Shown: one piece after another, positions 33,910-43,060 of the stretch
Layout: the number at the start of each line of letters is the position of its first letter
Position numbering within the stretch: the stretch's first letter is position 1
Assembly: GCA_002438505.1 (NCBI GenBank)
Contig: DJPI01000027.1
Location: 1 to 55,515, forward strand
Direction: 5' to 3'
DNA from: Ruminococcaceae bacterium UBA6416
Lineage (GTDB): Bacteria; Bacillota; Clostridia; Oscillospirales; Acutalibacteraceae
Length of the DNA: 55,515 bases
The notes under the pieces: generated by a model
The model's input: the letters and a program-made list of their open reading frames with translations, nothing else
Databases searched by the model: none
What the model was told of the DNA's origin: nothing
Position numbers and translations under genes: made by a program

Positions 33910-34923
33910 ATGCCCAAAAGAGGACAAACAAAGCTGAAGCTTTTGTATATCAAAGATTATCTTGAAGAATTCAGCGATGAAAACAATCCGGTCAGTGCCG
34001 ATGAGCTGCAGGTGATGCTTGAAAAAAACGGCATTGAATGTGAGCGTAAGTCAATATACAGTGATATTCAGACGCTCCGTGAATACGGAATGGAAATCTT
34101 CCGCGTGAGAACGCCTGAAAACGGTTATTATCTTGCCTCTCGTGAATTTGAAGAGCCGCAGCTGAGACTTCTGATTGACGCCGTTCAGGCCGCGAGCTTC
34201 ATTACGGAGAAAAAGACAAAGGAACTGATAAAGAAAATTGTCTCGCTTTGCAGCGAGGGAACGGCAAAGCAGCTGACGAGACAGGTGTATATCGAAAACC
34301 GCTTAAAATGCTCAAACGAGGAGATATATTACAACATTGATGTTCTCAACCGTGCAATAAGAGCACACAGAAAGGTTGAGTTTGTCTATTGCAAGCGCGT
34401 CATTACCGGTGATAATATCCGGACGGTTAAAATCAGCGAGCACCGCCATACCGTCAGCCCATATGCGCTCATCTGGTCAAATGATCATTATTATCTTGTT
34501 GGAAACAACAGCAAGTACGACAACCTCATGCACACAAGAATTGACAGAATGAAAAAGGTTGAAATGCTTCCGGAGCACTCAAGACCTTTCAATGAGGTTT
34601 CGCCGTATAAAGCATATTTTGACATTGCGGATTATGCCGGAAAGCTCTTTAATATGTTCAGCGGAAGCATTAAGCAGCTTGATTTTATCTGTGATAATTC
34701 AATTCTTGAGGAAATTCTTGACCGTTTCGGAACCGGAGCGCTTATCACAAGAGATGCCAATGATGATGACCGGTTCAGAATGAGAATTAAAATTGTTGTC
34801 AGTGAAGGCCTTGTTTCGTGGATAATGCAGTTTGGAAACAAGATTGAAGTGATTGAGCCGCTTTCACTGCGCAATCAGGTCAAGGAAAGAGCAAGGGAGA
34901 TTTTCTCTGTTTACACAGACTGA
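33910..34923 (+). CDS. WYL-domain transcriptional regulator
   Basis: A 337-residue regulator: N-terminal helix-turn-helix (about 8-65, LQVMLEKNGIECERKSIYSD then IQTLREYGMEI), a middle dimerisation region, a WYL domain (about 145-220; VEFVYCKRV, HTVSPYALIWSNDHYYLVG) and a C-terminal WCX-like extension (about 250-335). It follows the MFS gene by 13 bases behind GAGAGGGAA, so it is co-transcribed. It probably senses a small ligand or nucleic acid and controls the operon promoter at 32388. Confidence 0.9.
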   Translation: MPKRGQTKLKLLYIKDYLEEFSDENNPVSADELQVMLEKNGIECERKSIYSDIQTLREYGMEIFRVRTPENGYYLASREFEEPQLRLLIDAVQAASFITEKKTKELIKKIVSLCSEGTAKQLTRQVYIENRLKCSNEEIYYNIDVLNRAIRAHRKVEFVYCKRVITGDNIRTVKISEHRHTVSPYALIWSNDHYYLVGNNSKYDNLMHTRIDRMKKVEMLPEHSRPFNEVSPYKAYFDIADYAGKLFNMFSGSIKQLDFICDNSILEEILDRFGTGALITRDANDDDRFRMRIKIVVSEGLVSWIMQFGNKIEVIEPLSLRNQVKERAREIFSVYTD

Positions 34924-35071
34924 AACCCCGGCGAAAAAACACTGCCGACAGCTTAGAAATATTTAAATAAAGCTGTTGAGAAAAAATTAACTGACTGTTA
35001 ACAAATGCAGCCGTTAAATATTGTATACTCTCTAAGGTATGTAAAAAAATTAATGAATGGTGGTATGTTTA

Positions 35072-36577
35072 ATGAAAAAGACAGTCTTTCTCACCGGCGC
35101 ATCGGGAACGATGGGCTTTGCTGGCTTTGAGGAGCTTTACGTCAGACGTAATATGTATAATATTGTCCTCCTCCTCAGAGACAGCAAGAAAAACAGAATT
35201 CTCTTTGCTCCTTACATGAACGATCCCAGTATCAGAATAGTTTGGGGCGATCTCACTGCTTATGAAGATGTTCTTGAGTGCATCAAGGGTTCAGATTACG
35301 TTCTTCATGTTGGCGGTCTTGTTTCTCCTGCTGCGGACTATTTCCCGAAAAAAACTCTTTTCACAAACGTCACTGCTATGGAAAACATTGTTAACGCCGT
35401 TAAGGCTCAGCCGGATCCCGATGCAATCAAGGTTGTTTATATCGGAACCGTTGCTCAGACCGGAGACAGAAACGCTCCCGTTCATTGGGGCAGAACCGGC
35501 GACCCGATTCAGATCAGCGTTTATGACCATTATGCAATCAGCAAAACCAAGGCCGAGGCCATTCTTGCCGATTCCGGCCTCAAATATTGGGTATCTCTGC
35601 GCCAGACCGGTATTCTTTATGCCGACATTCTCAAGAACATGGATCCCATCATGTATCACGTTCCCATCAACGGAATGCTTGAATGGGCGACTGTTGAAGA
35701 CAGCGGACGCCTTTGCGCAAAGGTCTGCAATGACAGACTTCCGGAGGACTTCTGGCGCCGATTCTATAACATTAGCTCCGGCCATGACTACAGACTCACA
35801 AACTATGAGTTTGAAGTTCTTCTTCTTAATGCTATCGGCATGAAGGGTGCGGATATTCCGAAGAAAATTTTCAACCCGAACTGGTTCATCACCCGTAACT
35901 TCCACGGCCAGTGGTATACCGATGCCGATGATCTTGAAAACTATCTCCACTTCAGAGCAAACATTCCCGTTAAGGACTACTTTAAGTCGCTTGCAAAGAA
36001 GGCTCCGTTCTATTTCAAATTGTCCGGCCTTGCTCCGATGTCGCTTGTCAAGAAGTTCATGATGGAGCCGATTGCTCACGCTCCGCTTTACGGCACTCTG
36101 ACATGGATTGAAAACGGCATGAAGGACAGAATCACCGCTTTCTTCGGCTCAAAGGAAGAATACGCTGCAATTCCCAAGACGTGGGATGATTTTGAGGTTA
36201 TTATTCCTGACAAGGAACATCCGGAAAATCTTCTTGACCACGGCTATGACGAGAGCAAACCCTTTGATAAGCTTACTCTTGCCGACCTCAAAAAGGCTGC
36301 CGAATTCAGAGGCGGCGAATGCCTTGCAAAGAAGGCGCCGAAGGATATGTACACTCCGATTAAGTGGAAGTGTGCCTGCGGCTGTGAGTTTGAAATGTCT
36401 CCGAACCTTGTTCTCAGAGGCGGCCACTGGTGCCCGGATTGCCTTCCGATGCCTTGGAAGTATGATGAGATTGCAAAGGTTAACCCGTTCTTTGCTCAGG
36501 TTTGGTATGCTCACCACAGCAAGGACGAAAACAATGTTTATACCGAAGATATCTATTACGGTTATAACGAAAAATAA
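35072..36577 (+). CDS. NAD-dependent epimerase/dehydratase with C-terminal Cys-rich finger
   Basis: A 501-residue protein. Residues 1-250 form an extended SDR domain with GASGTMGF (NAD binding, 8-15) and a Y-x3-K pair in YDHYAISKTKA (about 156-166). The middle (about 250-420) is not recognised. The last 80 residues contain WKCACGCEFEMSPNLVLRGG followed by HWCPDC, a CxC/CxxC arrangement similar to the treble-clef zinc ribbons found in some nuclease-associated proteins. That pairing with an epimerase is unusual. GGTGG precedes the ATG at 35072. A TTAAC-GTTAA inverted repeat lies upstream (34989-35004). Monocistronic, followed by a terminator. Confidence 0.82.
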   Translation: MKKTVFLTGASGTMGFAGFEELYVRRNMYNIVLLLRDSKKNRILFAPYMNDPSIRIVWGDLTAYEDVLECIKGSDYVLHVGGLVSPAADYFPKKTLFTNVTAMENIVNAVKAQPDPDAIKVVYIGTVAQTGDRNAPVHWGRTGDPIQISVYDHYAISKTKAEAILADSGLKYWVSLRQTGILYADILKNMDPIMYHVPINGMLEWATVEDSGRLCAKVCNDRLPEDFWRRFYNISSGHDYRLTNYEFEVLLLNAIGMKGADIPKKIFNPNWFITRNFHGQWYTDADDLENYLHFRANIPVKDYFKSLAKKAPFYFKLSGLAPMSLVKKFMMEPIAHAPLYGTLTWIENGMKDRITAFFGSKEEYAAIPKTWDDFEVIIPDKEHPENLLDHGYDESKPFDKLTLADLKKAAEFRGGECLAKKAPKDMYTPIKWKCACGCEFEMSPNLVLRGGHWCPDCLPMPWKYDEIAKVNPFFAQVWYAHHSKDENNVYTEDIYYGYNEK

Positions 36578-36591
36578 GATACACATTTTCC

Positions 36592-36624
36592 GCTCCTCGA
36601 TTTCTGAAAATCGGGGAGCTTTTT
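36592..36624 (+). terminator. Terminator after the epimerase-like gene
   Basis: GCTCCTCGATTT (36592-36603) pairs with AAATCGGGGAGC (36608-36619, one G-U), then TTTTT. Confidence 0.88.
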
Positions 36625-36705
36625 CGCGTTCCGGACATTTTCACTCGGAAGTCGAATCAAAAAAAGATATTGGCTCAAATGATGACGTGAAAGTTGTCAA
36701 AGCCT

Positions 36706-36734
36706 TTGATTTTTTGTCACAAATATGGTATAAT
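36706..36734 (+). promoter_or_regulatory. Promoter of the hydrogenase-Hdr-Flx-Frd operon
   Basis: TTGATT (36706-36711), 17-base spacer, TATAAT (36729-36734). Transcription would start near 36741. Confidence 0.7.
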
Positions 36735-36740
36735 ACCTCC

Positions 36741-37016
36741 GGCAAATCCGCTTGCCGAAATAAGGCTGTTGTTGTTGAGGCAAAGCTCGCTTTCGGCTTA
36801 TGACTTGGGATATAGCCAAATTTCATAACGTATATGATATTTTGGTACTTTACAAGGATACGTTCTTTTGATAAAATAGACCGAATATGGTTGTAAAGAC
36901 ACATATTTTGCCGGAAACAAATTTTATACGGCTGATGGATGAACTTTTTTCGGCCGGAAACAAAAAATCAGAACTTTTAAATTTATGGATAATTGTTAAA
37001 ATGAGGAAATGGCATT
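36741..37016 (+). promoter_or_regulatory. Long 5' leader of the redox operon
   Basis: About 275 bases without a gene. It begins with a hairpin CGGCAA/TTGCCG near 36740-36757 whose right arm can instead join GCCGAAA (36753-36759) to TTTCGGC (36792-36798), giving two alternatives. Two exact copies of GCCGGAAACAAA start at 36910 and 36953. A TTGTTAA half-site like that of the redox regulator Rex occurs near 36993, without its partner. No named riboswitch is recognised. Confidence 0.45.
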
Positions 37017-38465
37017 ATGCGAAAATTTGACACAAAGGTTCAGTACCTGAAATATAAGGTACTCAGAGAAGTTGCCCGTCAGGCGTGGAACGGAACTCTT
37101 TATGAAAACCTTTTCGATATTCCGAAAATCATCATTCCGGGGAATACTCCGACAATGCGCTGTTGCGTATACAAAGAGCGTGCAATCCTCTCTGAAAGAG
37201 TTAAAATTGCAATGGGCGGAGATAAAAGTGATCCGAATGTTATTGAGGTTATTGAAACTGCCTGCGATGAATGTCCGATGGGCGGTTATGAAATTACCAA
37301 CTCCTGCCGCGGCTGTCTTGCGAATCGCTGCGAGGATGTCTGCAAAAGGGGCGCAATTTCCTTTGACCACAACCACGTTGCCCATATTGACAAATCAAAA
37401 TGTGTTGACTGCGGAGCCTGCGCAAAGGTCTGCCCGTTTTCGGCCATTGTTAACCGCAAGAGGCCGTGTCAGAGCGCCTGCAAGGTTAAGGCAATTTCAA
37501 TGGATGAAAACAAGGCGGCAAAAATTAATAACGACAAATGCATCGCCTGCGGAGCTTGTGTTTATCAGTGTCCGTTCGGCGCAATAACGGATAAATCATA
37601 TATCCTTGAGGTCATTGACCTTCTCAAAAACAGCAATTCAAACTCTGATTATAAGGTGTATTCACTGGTTGCGCCGTCAATTTCAAGCCAGTTTACCTAT
37701 GCAAAACACGGCCAGGTCATATCCGGCCTCAAGGCACTCGGCTTCCATACCGCGATTGAAGCGGCTCTCGGCGCGGATATCGTTGCTTATCTTGAATCGA
37801 AGGAGCTTTTTGAAAAAGGCTTTTTGATGAGTTCGTGCTGTCCGGCATTTGTCAGCTACATTGAAAAGAATTTTCCGCAGCTCAGGCAATATGTTTCACA
37901 CAATCTTTCGCCGATGGCTGTCATTGCAAAATATATCAAAATCACCGACCCCGATGCAAAGGTTGTTTTCATAGGTCCCTGCACGGCAAAAAAAGCCGAG
38001 GTAAGGAAGGACGAGGTCAAAAAATATGTTGACTCTGCGCTGACATTTGAAGAGCTTCAGGCTCTTTTTGACAGCAAGGATATTGACATAACCTCACTTG
38101 AGGACGATGTTCTTGACAACGCCTCATATTACGGCAGAATATTTGCAAGAAGCGGCGGACTTTCAGACGCCGTTGCCGAAGGACTCAAGGAGCACAAAAT
38201 TACGGACTTTGAGCTCAAAGCAACAATCTGCGATGGAATTGAAGAATGCAAAACCGCCCTCATCAAAAAGAGCAAAAATTTCCTTGATTCAAACTTTGTT
38301 GAAGGAATGGCGTGTGTTGGCGGCTGCATCGGCGGCGCGGGCTGCTTGACCCACGGCGCAAAGAGCAAGGCCGAGGTTGATAAGTACGGCGCCGAAGCGT
38401 ATGAAAAAACAATAACCGATGCAATTTCGGTCATTAAGAATATTAAGGAGTGGGACGAGAAATGA
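37017..38465 (+). CDS. Monomeric [FeFe] hydrogenase (group B-like)
   Basis: A 482-residue cytoplasmic hydrogenase. Two [4Fe-4S] ferredoxin sites (CVDCGACAKVCP 129-140, CIACGACVYQCP 175-186) and extra N-terminal Cys lead to the H-cluster domain with SSCCP (272-276), GPCTAKKAE (320-328) and MACVGGCIGGAG (431-442), the L1, L2 and L3 signatures. This pattern matches group B monomeric enzymes of Clostridia. It is expected to exchange electrons with ferredoxin and make or use H2. It is the first gene of the operon and overlaps hdrB by 4 bases, which ties hydrogen metabolism to the Hdr module. No hydEFG maturases are in the window. Confidence 0.92.
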   Translation: MRKFDTKVQYLKYKVLREVARQAWNGTLYENLFDIPKIIIPGNTPTMRCCVYKERAILSERVKIAMGGDKSDPNVIEVIETACDECPMGGYEITNSCRGCLANRCEDVCKRGAISFDHNHVAHIDKSKCVDCGACAKVCPFSAIVNRKRPCQSACKVKAISMDENKAAKINNDKCIACGACVYQCPFGAITDKSYILEVIDLLKNSNSNSDYKVYSLVAPSISSQFTYAKHGQVISGLKALGFHTAIEAALGADIVAYLESKELFEKGFLMSSCCPAFVSYIEKNFPQLRQYVSHNLSPMAVIAKYIKITDPDAKVVFIGPCTAKKAEVRKDEVKKYVDSALTFEELQALFDSKDIDITSLEDDVLDNASYYGRIFARSGGLSDAVAEGLKEHKITDFELKATICDGIEECKTALIKKSKNFLDSNFVEGMACVGGCIGGAGCLTHGAKSKAEVDKYGAEAYEKTITDAISVIKNIKEWDEK

Positions 38466-39241
38466 TCTATAGTTATTATCCCGGTTGTACCTTGAAAACA
38501 AAGGCCAAGGATCTGGACATTTACGGAAGAAAAGCGGCCGAAAAGCTCGGTGTAACTCTTGAGGAGCTGCCCGAATGGCAGTGCTGCGGCGGCGTTTATC
38601 CGCTTGCAAGCGATGAGGTTGCAACAAAGCTTTCCTCGGTCAGAGCGCTGCTTTCCGCAAGAGAAAAGAACCAGCCGCTTTTGACAATGTGCTCGGCCTG
38701 TCATCATGTTATTAAAAGAGTTAATTACGACATGAAAAACAAGCCGGATTTTTCCTCAAAGGTCAACAATTATCTCGGCCTTTTTGAAGAATATCACGGA
38801 GAAACAAGGGTGCTGCATTACCTTGAAATGCTCCGGGACGATATTGGCTTTGACAAGCTTAAGGAAATGGTTGAAAAGCCTCTCACCGGAAGGAAAATTG
38901 CCGCCTATTATGGCTGTCTGCTTTTGCGTCCGGGCAAGGAGATGGCGTTTGATAACCCGGAAAACCCAACAATTATTGAAAATTTCATCAATGCAATCGG
39001 TGCAACTGCCGTTAAATATCCCTTCCGCAACGAATGCTGCGGCGGATATATGACAATGACGGACAAGCCTCTTGCAAGCAAGATGGCAACAATGGTTGTT
39101 GATTCAGCAAAGTATAAGGGTGCGGACTGCATCATCACCGCGTGTCCGCTTTGCCTTTATAACCTGAAGCAAAGCAGCAAGGATAAAATTCCTGTGTATT
39201 ATTTCACGGAGCTTTTGGCAGAAGCTCTCGGTTTAAAGTAA
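38462..39241 (+). CDS. hdrB: Heterodisulfide reductase subunit B-like
   Basis: A 259-residue protein with two CCG domains. The first holds YYPGC, WQCCGG and CSACH; the second YYGCLLL, ECCGGYM and CPLC. In methanogen HdrB these Cys sets hold two non-cubane [4Fe-4S] clusters that split a disulfide. The natural disulfide in a bacterium without CoM/CoB is unknown. The ATG at 38462 overlaps the hydrogenase stop (ATGA). With HdrC and HdrA it forms the high-potential branch of a flavin-bifurcating complex. It could also supply the HdrB-like part missing from the separate FrdB-like subunit downstream. Confidence 0.92.
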   Translation: MIYSYYPGCTLKTKAKDLDIYGRKAAEKLGVTLEELPEWQCCGGVYPLASDEVATKLSSVRALLSAREKNQPLLTMCSACHHVIKRVNYDMKNKPDFSSKVNNYLGLFEEYHGETRVLHYLEMLRDDIGFDKLKEMVEKPLTGRKIAAYYGCLLLRPGKEMAFDNPENPTIIENFINAIGATAVKYPFRNECCGGYMTMTDKPLASKMATMVVDSAKYKGADCIITACPLCLYNLKQSSKDKIPVYYFTELLAEALGLK

Positions 39242-39254
39242 GGAGGGGAAATAT

Positions 39255-39641
39255 ATGGATTCAAAGGAACTGTGCAAGGAAGTCATAAGAATCAGCGGCA
39301 TAGATCCAAGAAAATGCATGAAATGCGGAAAATGCTCGGCAACCTGCCCTGCATTTGAGGACATGGATATCCATCCGCATGAATTCGTTTCAATGCTGTG
39401 CGATGAAAGAATTGACAGACTCCTTTCTTCAAAGTCGCTTTGGCGCTGCGTTTCCTGCTTTGCCTGCGTTGAAAGGTGTCCGCGCGGCGTTGAGCCGGCG
39501 CGGCTCATTGAGGCCGTCAGGGTCTGCCTGATAAGAAACAGAAACGAGAATTTCATCTCTCCCGATGAAATTCCGGCAATGCTTGATCCGCAGCTGCCTC
39601 AGCAGGCGATAGTCAGCACTTTCAGAAAGTTCAGAAAATAA
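39255..39641 (+). CDS. hdrC: Heterodisulfide reductase subunit C-like
   Basis: A 128-residue small ferredoxin-like protein with two [4Fe-4S] motifs, CMKCGKCSATCPA (about 21-33) and CVSCFACVERCPRG (about 65-78), and a helical linker with HPHEFVSML. This is the HdrC pattern linking HdrA to HdrB. TAAGGAGGGG precedes the ATG, 13 bases after hdrB. Length is normal for stand-alone HdrC. Confidence 0.92.
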   Translation: MDSKELCKEVIRISGIDPRKCMKCGKCSATCPAFEDMDIHPHEFVSMLCDERIDRLLSSKSLWRCVSCFACVERCPRGVEPARLIEAVRVCLIRNRNENFISPDEIPAMLDPQLPQQAIVSTFRKFRK

Positions 39642-39653
39642 GGAGTGTTAAGA

Positions 39654-41642
39654 TTGCAAAGAATAGGAGTTTTCGTTTGTTGGTGCGGAAGCAATATCGC
39701 CGCCACGGTTGACGTTAAAAAGGTTGTTGAAGAAATTAAAAAAGAGTCCGGCGTTGTTTTTGCGCAGGATTACCAGTATATGTGTTCTGAAGCGGGTCAG
39801 CTTCTTGTTAAGAACGCAATCAAAGAGCATAAACTGACGGGCGTTGTGATCTGTTCTTGCTCACCGCGAATGCATGAAGCAACATTCAGAAAAGCCGCCT
39901 CGTCGGTTGGCCTTAATCCGTACATGGTTGAGGTTGCAAACATTCGTGAACAGTGCTCGTGGATTCACAAAGATAAAGAAGAAGCAACGGAAAAGGCAAT
40001 CATTCTTGCCCGCGCTGCCGTTGCAAAGGTCAGCCTCAACGCTCCGCTGAAGCCGGGTGAAAGCGCCGTCACAAAAAGAGCGCTCATCATCGGCGGAGGT
40101 ATCGCCGGAATTCAGTCCGCGCTCGATATTGCCGATGCGGGATATAAAGTTGATATCGTTGAAAGAGAGCCGACTATCGGCGGAAAAATGGCTCAGCTTG
40201 ACAAAACCTTCCCAACTCTTGACTGCGCCGCCTGCATTCTCACACCGAAAATGGTTGAGGCTGCTCAGCATGAGAATATTACGCTTTACACATATAGCGA
40301 GGTTGAAGAGGTCAAGGGCTTTGTTGGAAACTTTGATGTGAAAATCAGAAAAAAAGCGAGGTATGTTGACGAGACAAAGTGTACCGGCTGCGCCGTTTGC
40401 ACAAACAAGTGTCCGTCAAGAAAAGCCGGAAACGAGTTCAACTGCTCGCTCGACAAGCGTGGCGCAATTTATATTCCCTTTGCCCAGGCCGTTCCGAATG
40501 TTGCCGTTATTGATACTGCACACTGCGTTCACTTCAAAACCGGAAAGTGCGGCCTTTGCGAAAAGAATTGCTCGGCAAAGGCTATCGACTTCAATCAGAA
40601 GGACGAGATTATTGAAGAAAAGTACGGCGCAATCGTTGTTGCAACCGGATATCAGATAAGCGATGTCACAAAGTATGACGAGTTCCAGTATACCGAGCAT
40701 CCGGACGTTGTCACCTCGCTTGAGCTTGAAAGACTCATGAATGCCGCAGGTCCCACAAAGGGAACGCTGCTGCGTCCGTCCAACCACGAACATCCGAAGG
40801 ATATCGTTTTCATTCAGTGCGTTGGTTCAAGAGATATCACCGCAAGGGGCAAGTGCTATTGCTCAAAAATTTGCTGCATGTACACGGCGAAGCACGCGAT
40901 GCTCATCAGAGAAAAATATCCCGATGTTAAGGTTCACGTTTTTTATATTGACGTCAGAACTCCCGGAAAGAACTTTGATGAATTCTATCGCAGAGCCGTT
41001 GAGCAGTACAGCGTTGATTACATCAAAGGCATGGTCGGAAAGGTCTATGAAAACGAAAAGGGCGGCCTGACCGTCAGAGCCGTTAACCTCATCACCAATG
41101 AGCGCGTCATGATTGACACGGATATGGTTGTTCTTGCCGCCGCAATCGAACCGAGCAAGGGTGTCAAAAAGGTTGCCTCGATGCTCACCGCAAGCATTGA
41201 CACAAACAACTTCCTCACCGAGGCTCACCCGAAGCTTAAACCGGTTGAAAGCCCGACTGCCGGTGTGTTCCTTTCCGGTGTCTGCCAGGGACCGAAGGAT
41301 ATTCCGGAAACGGTTTCACAGGCCGGAGCTGCCGCCGTCAAGGTTGTCGGCTTGCTTGCAAAAGATAAGCTTGTCACAAATCCCTGCACGGCAACGCCGA
41401 ACGAGCTTATGTGCAATGGCTGTTCCTCTTGCGAAAAGGTTTGCCCATACGGCGCAATCACATACATTGAAAAGCTTGTCAATGACCACGGCATTAAGGA
41501 AACAAGGCGCATTGCCTCGGTCAACTCGGCTGTCTGCCAGGGCTGCGGCGCCTGCACGGTTGCCTGTCCGAGCGGTGCCATGGATCTTAAGGGCTTCAGC
41601 AATAAACAGATAATGGCGGAGGTAGACGCGATATGCAGATAA
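39654..41642 (+). CDS. hdrA: Heterodisulfide reductase subunit A-like, flavin-bifurcating core
   Basis: A 662-residue iron-sulfur flavoprotein. The N-terminus has the HdrA-specific FVCWCGSNIA; FAD binding is at ALIIGGGIAGIQSALDIADA (about 143-162); CAACILTPKM and further Cys follow; two ferredoxin sites lie at about 585-596 (CNGCSSCEKVCP) and 624-635 (CQGCGACTVACP), with an additional CTGCAVCTNKCP site near 240. In methanogens this FAD splits electron pairs between ferredoxin and the heterodisulfide. The start is a TTG at 39654 (AAGGAG 8-9 bases upstream). It overlaps flxD by 10 bases. Confidence 0.93.
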   Translation: MQRIGVFVCWCGSNIAATVDVKKVVEEIKKESGVVFAQDYQYMCSEAGQLLVKNAIKEHKLTGVVICSCSPRMHEATFRKAASSVGLNPYMVEVANIREQCSWIHKDKEEATEKAIILARAAVAKVSLNAPLKPGESAVTKRALIIGGGIAGIQSALDIADAGYKVDIVEREPTIGGKMAQLDKTFPTLDCAACILTPKMVEAAQHENITLYTYSEVEEVKGFVGNFDVKIRKKARYVDETKCTGCAVCTNKCPSRKAGNEFNCSLDKRGAIYIPFAQAVPNVAVIDTAHCVHFKTGKCGLCEKNCSAKAIDFNQKDEIIEEKYGAIVVATGYQISDVTKYDEFQYTEHPDVVTSLELERLMNAAGPTKGTLLRPSNHEHPKDIVFIQCVGSRDITARGKCYCSKICCMYTAKHAMLIREKYPDVKVHVFYIDVRTPGKNFDEFYRRAVEQYSVDYIKGMVGKVYENEKGGLTVRAVNLITNERVMIDTDMVVLAAAIEPSKGVKKVASMLTASIDTNNFLTEAHPKLKPVESPTAGVFLSGVCQGPKDIPETVSQAGAAAVKVVGLLAKDKLVTNPCTATPNELMCNGCSSCEKVCPYGAITYIEKLVNDHGIKETRRIASVNSAVCQGCGACTVACPSGAMDLKGFSNKQIMAEVDAICR

Positions 41643-42094
41643 ACGAAAACATTCAACAATCTGAATTCAAGCCGCTCATCGTTGCGTTTTGCTGCAACTG
41701 GTGCAGCTATGCCGGCGCCGACCTTGCCGGAACGGGCAGACTTGCCTATCCTGCGGACGTCAAGATTATCAGAGTTCCCTGCTCATGCAGAGTTAATCCG
41801 ATTTTCATTCTCAAGGCGTTTGAGCGCGGCGCAGACGGCGTAATAATCTGCGGCTGCCACCCCGGCGACTGCCATTACAGCACCGGAAATTACTATGCAA
41901 GAAGAAGAATGACTCTCCTTTTTTCAATGCTTGATTATCTTGGCATTGAAAGGGGAAGAACGCGCGTTGAGTGGGTTTCCGCCGCCGAAGGTCAGAAGTT
42001 CTCACTTGTCATGAACGATTTTTCAAAGCAGATTCATAAACTCGGCGAGAATAAGAAACTGGGGGATATAAGATGCAAAAAACAGCAGGATTGA
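41633..42094 (+). CDS. flxD: FlxD/MvhD-like iron-sulfur subunit
   Basis: A 153-residue MvhD/FlpD-family protein (PF02662 type) that passes electrons to HdrA. Cys residues are arranged as FCCNWCSYAGAD, VPCSCRVN, and ICGCHPGDCHY, as in MvhD. It starts inside the hdrA end (10-base overlap, GGAGGTAG site) and its own end overlaps the next gene by 22 bases. Together with the three following genes it makes a FlxABCD set. Confidence 0.93.
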   Translation: MQINENIQQSEFKPLIVAFCCNWCSYAGADLAGTGRLAYPADVKIIRVPCSCRVNPIFILKAFERGADGVIICGCHPGDCHYSTGNYYARRRMTLLFSMLDYLGIERGRTRVEWVSAAEGQKFSLVMNDFSKQIHKLGENKKLGDIRCKKQQD

Positions 42095-43056
42095 TTAAAA
42101 AGAAAGCTCTTGAGCTTTTGGAAAACGGTACTGTGACGAGGGTTCTTGCGTGGTCAAGGAGCGATGATTTTATATATGAGGTTTCGCCGTCCTTCTTCAC
42201 AAAGGATAATATCGATGACATGATATATGACAGCTTCTGCGCGGCGAACCTCAGCAAATATCTCATCAAAGCCTGCAAAGAGCAGGAAGAGGGAAAAATT
42301 CTTGTTGTCCTCAAGCCCTGTGATACTTACAGCTTCAATGAGCTTCTTTGCGAACACAGAATTGACAGAGACAAGATTTATGTTCTTGCCGTTCCTTGCA
42401 TGGGAATGATTGACAACGAAAAGCTTTCAAAAAAAGGCTTCTCCGGTGTTTCAAAGGTTATTGACAAAGGCGGTGCGTTTGACGTTTTCTCGCTTGAGGG
42501 CGAGCAGAGCACCGAAAAGAAAGACGTTCTCTATGAAAAGTGCCTTTGCTGCAAGGGCAGCGAGCCTGTTACCTTTGACGAAAAAATTGAGCTTGACGGT
42601 GAACCGCTTGAAGCAAATGACCGCTTTGCCTGCGTTGAAGAGCTTGAAAACATGACGCCGGACGAAAGATTCGCTTTTTGGCAAAGTCAGCTTTCAAAGT
42701 GCATCAGATGCAACGCCTGCCGGAATGTCTGCCCGGCCTGCACCTGCATGAAGTGCGTTTTTGACAACCCAAATTCAGGTGTTGCCGGAAAGGCGAACGA
42801 GGATTCCTTTGAAGAAGAGCTTTTCCATATTATCAGAGCTTTTCACGTTGCCGGACGCTGCACGGACTGCGGTGAATGCAGCCGCGTCTGTCCGCAGGGA
42901 ATCCCGATTCATCTTCTCAACAGAAAGTTCATCAAAGATATCAACGCCCTTTACGGCGAATATCAAGCCGGTGCGAGCCCGGATTCAAGGGCACCGCTTG
43001 TCAATTACAGAAATGAGGATGCCGAGCCGTCAATAGTTGAGGAAAGGGGTAACTGA
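42073..43056 (+). CDS. flxC: FlxC-like 4Fe-4S protein
   Basis: A 327-residue cytoplasmic protein. The N-terminal 200 residues resemble the F420-hydrogenase beta/coenzyme-binding type (VLKPCDTYSFNELL, AVPCMGM, KCLCCKG). Two C-terminal [4Fe-4S] sites are CIRCNACRNVCPACTC (about 211-226) and CTDCGECSRVCPQGIP (about 260-275). In the FlxABCD-HdrABC system of Desulfovibrio and Clostridia the equivalent subunit relays electrons from FlxAB to FlxD-HdrA. Overlap of 22 bases with flxD indicates coupled translation. Assignment as FlxC rests on gene order and domain type. Confidence 0.8.
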   Translation: MQKTAGLIKKKALELLENGTVTRVLAWSRSDDFIYEVSPSFFTKDNIDDMIYDSFCAANLSKYLIKACKEQEEGKILVVLKPCDTYSFNELLCEHRIDRDKIYVLAVPCMGMIDNEKLSKKGFSGVSKVIDKGGAFDVFSLEGEQSTEKKDVLYEKCLCCKGSEPVTFDEKIELDGEPLEANDRFACVEELENMTPDERFAFWQSQLSKCIRCNACRNVCPACTCMKCVFDNPNSGVAGKANEDSFEEELFHIIRAFHVAGRCTDCGECSRVCPQGIPIHLLNRKFIKDINALYGEYQAGASPDSRAPLVNYRNEDAEPSIVEERGN

Positions 43057-43060
43057 AACG

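Noticed and set aside
36985..37005. Rex operator before the hydrogenase gene
   Set aside because: Only one TTGTTAA half is present; the inverted partner is missing.
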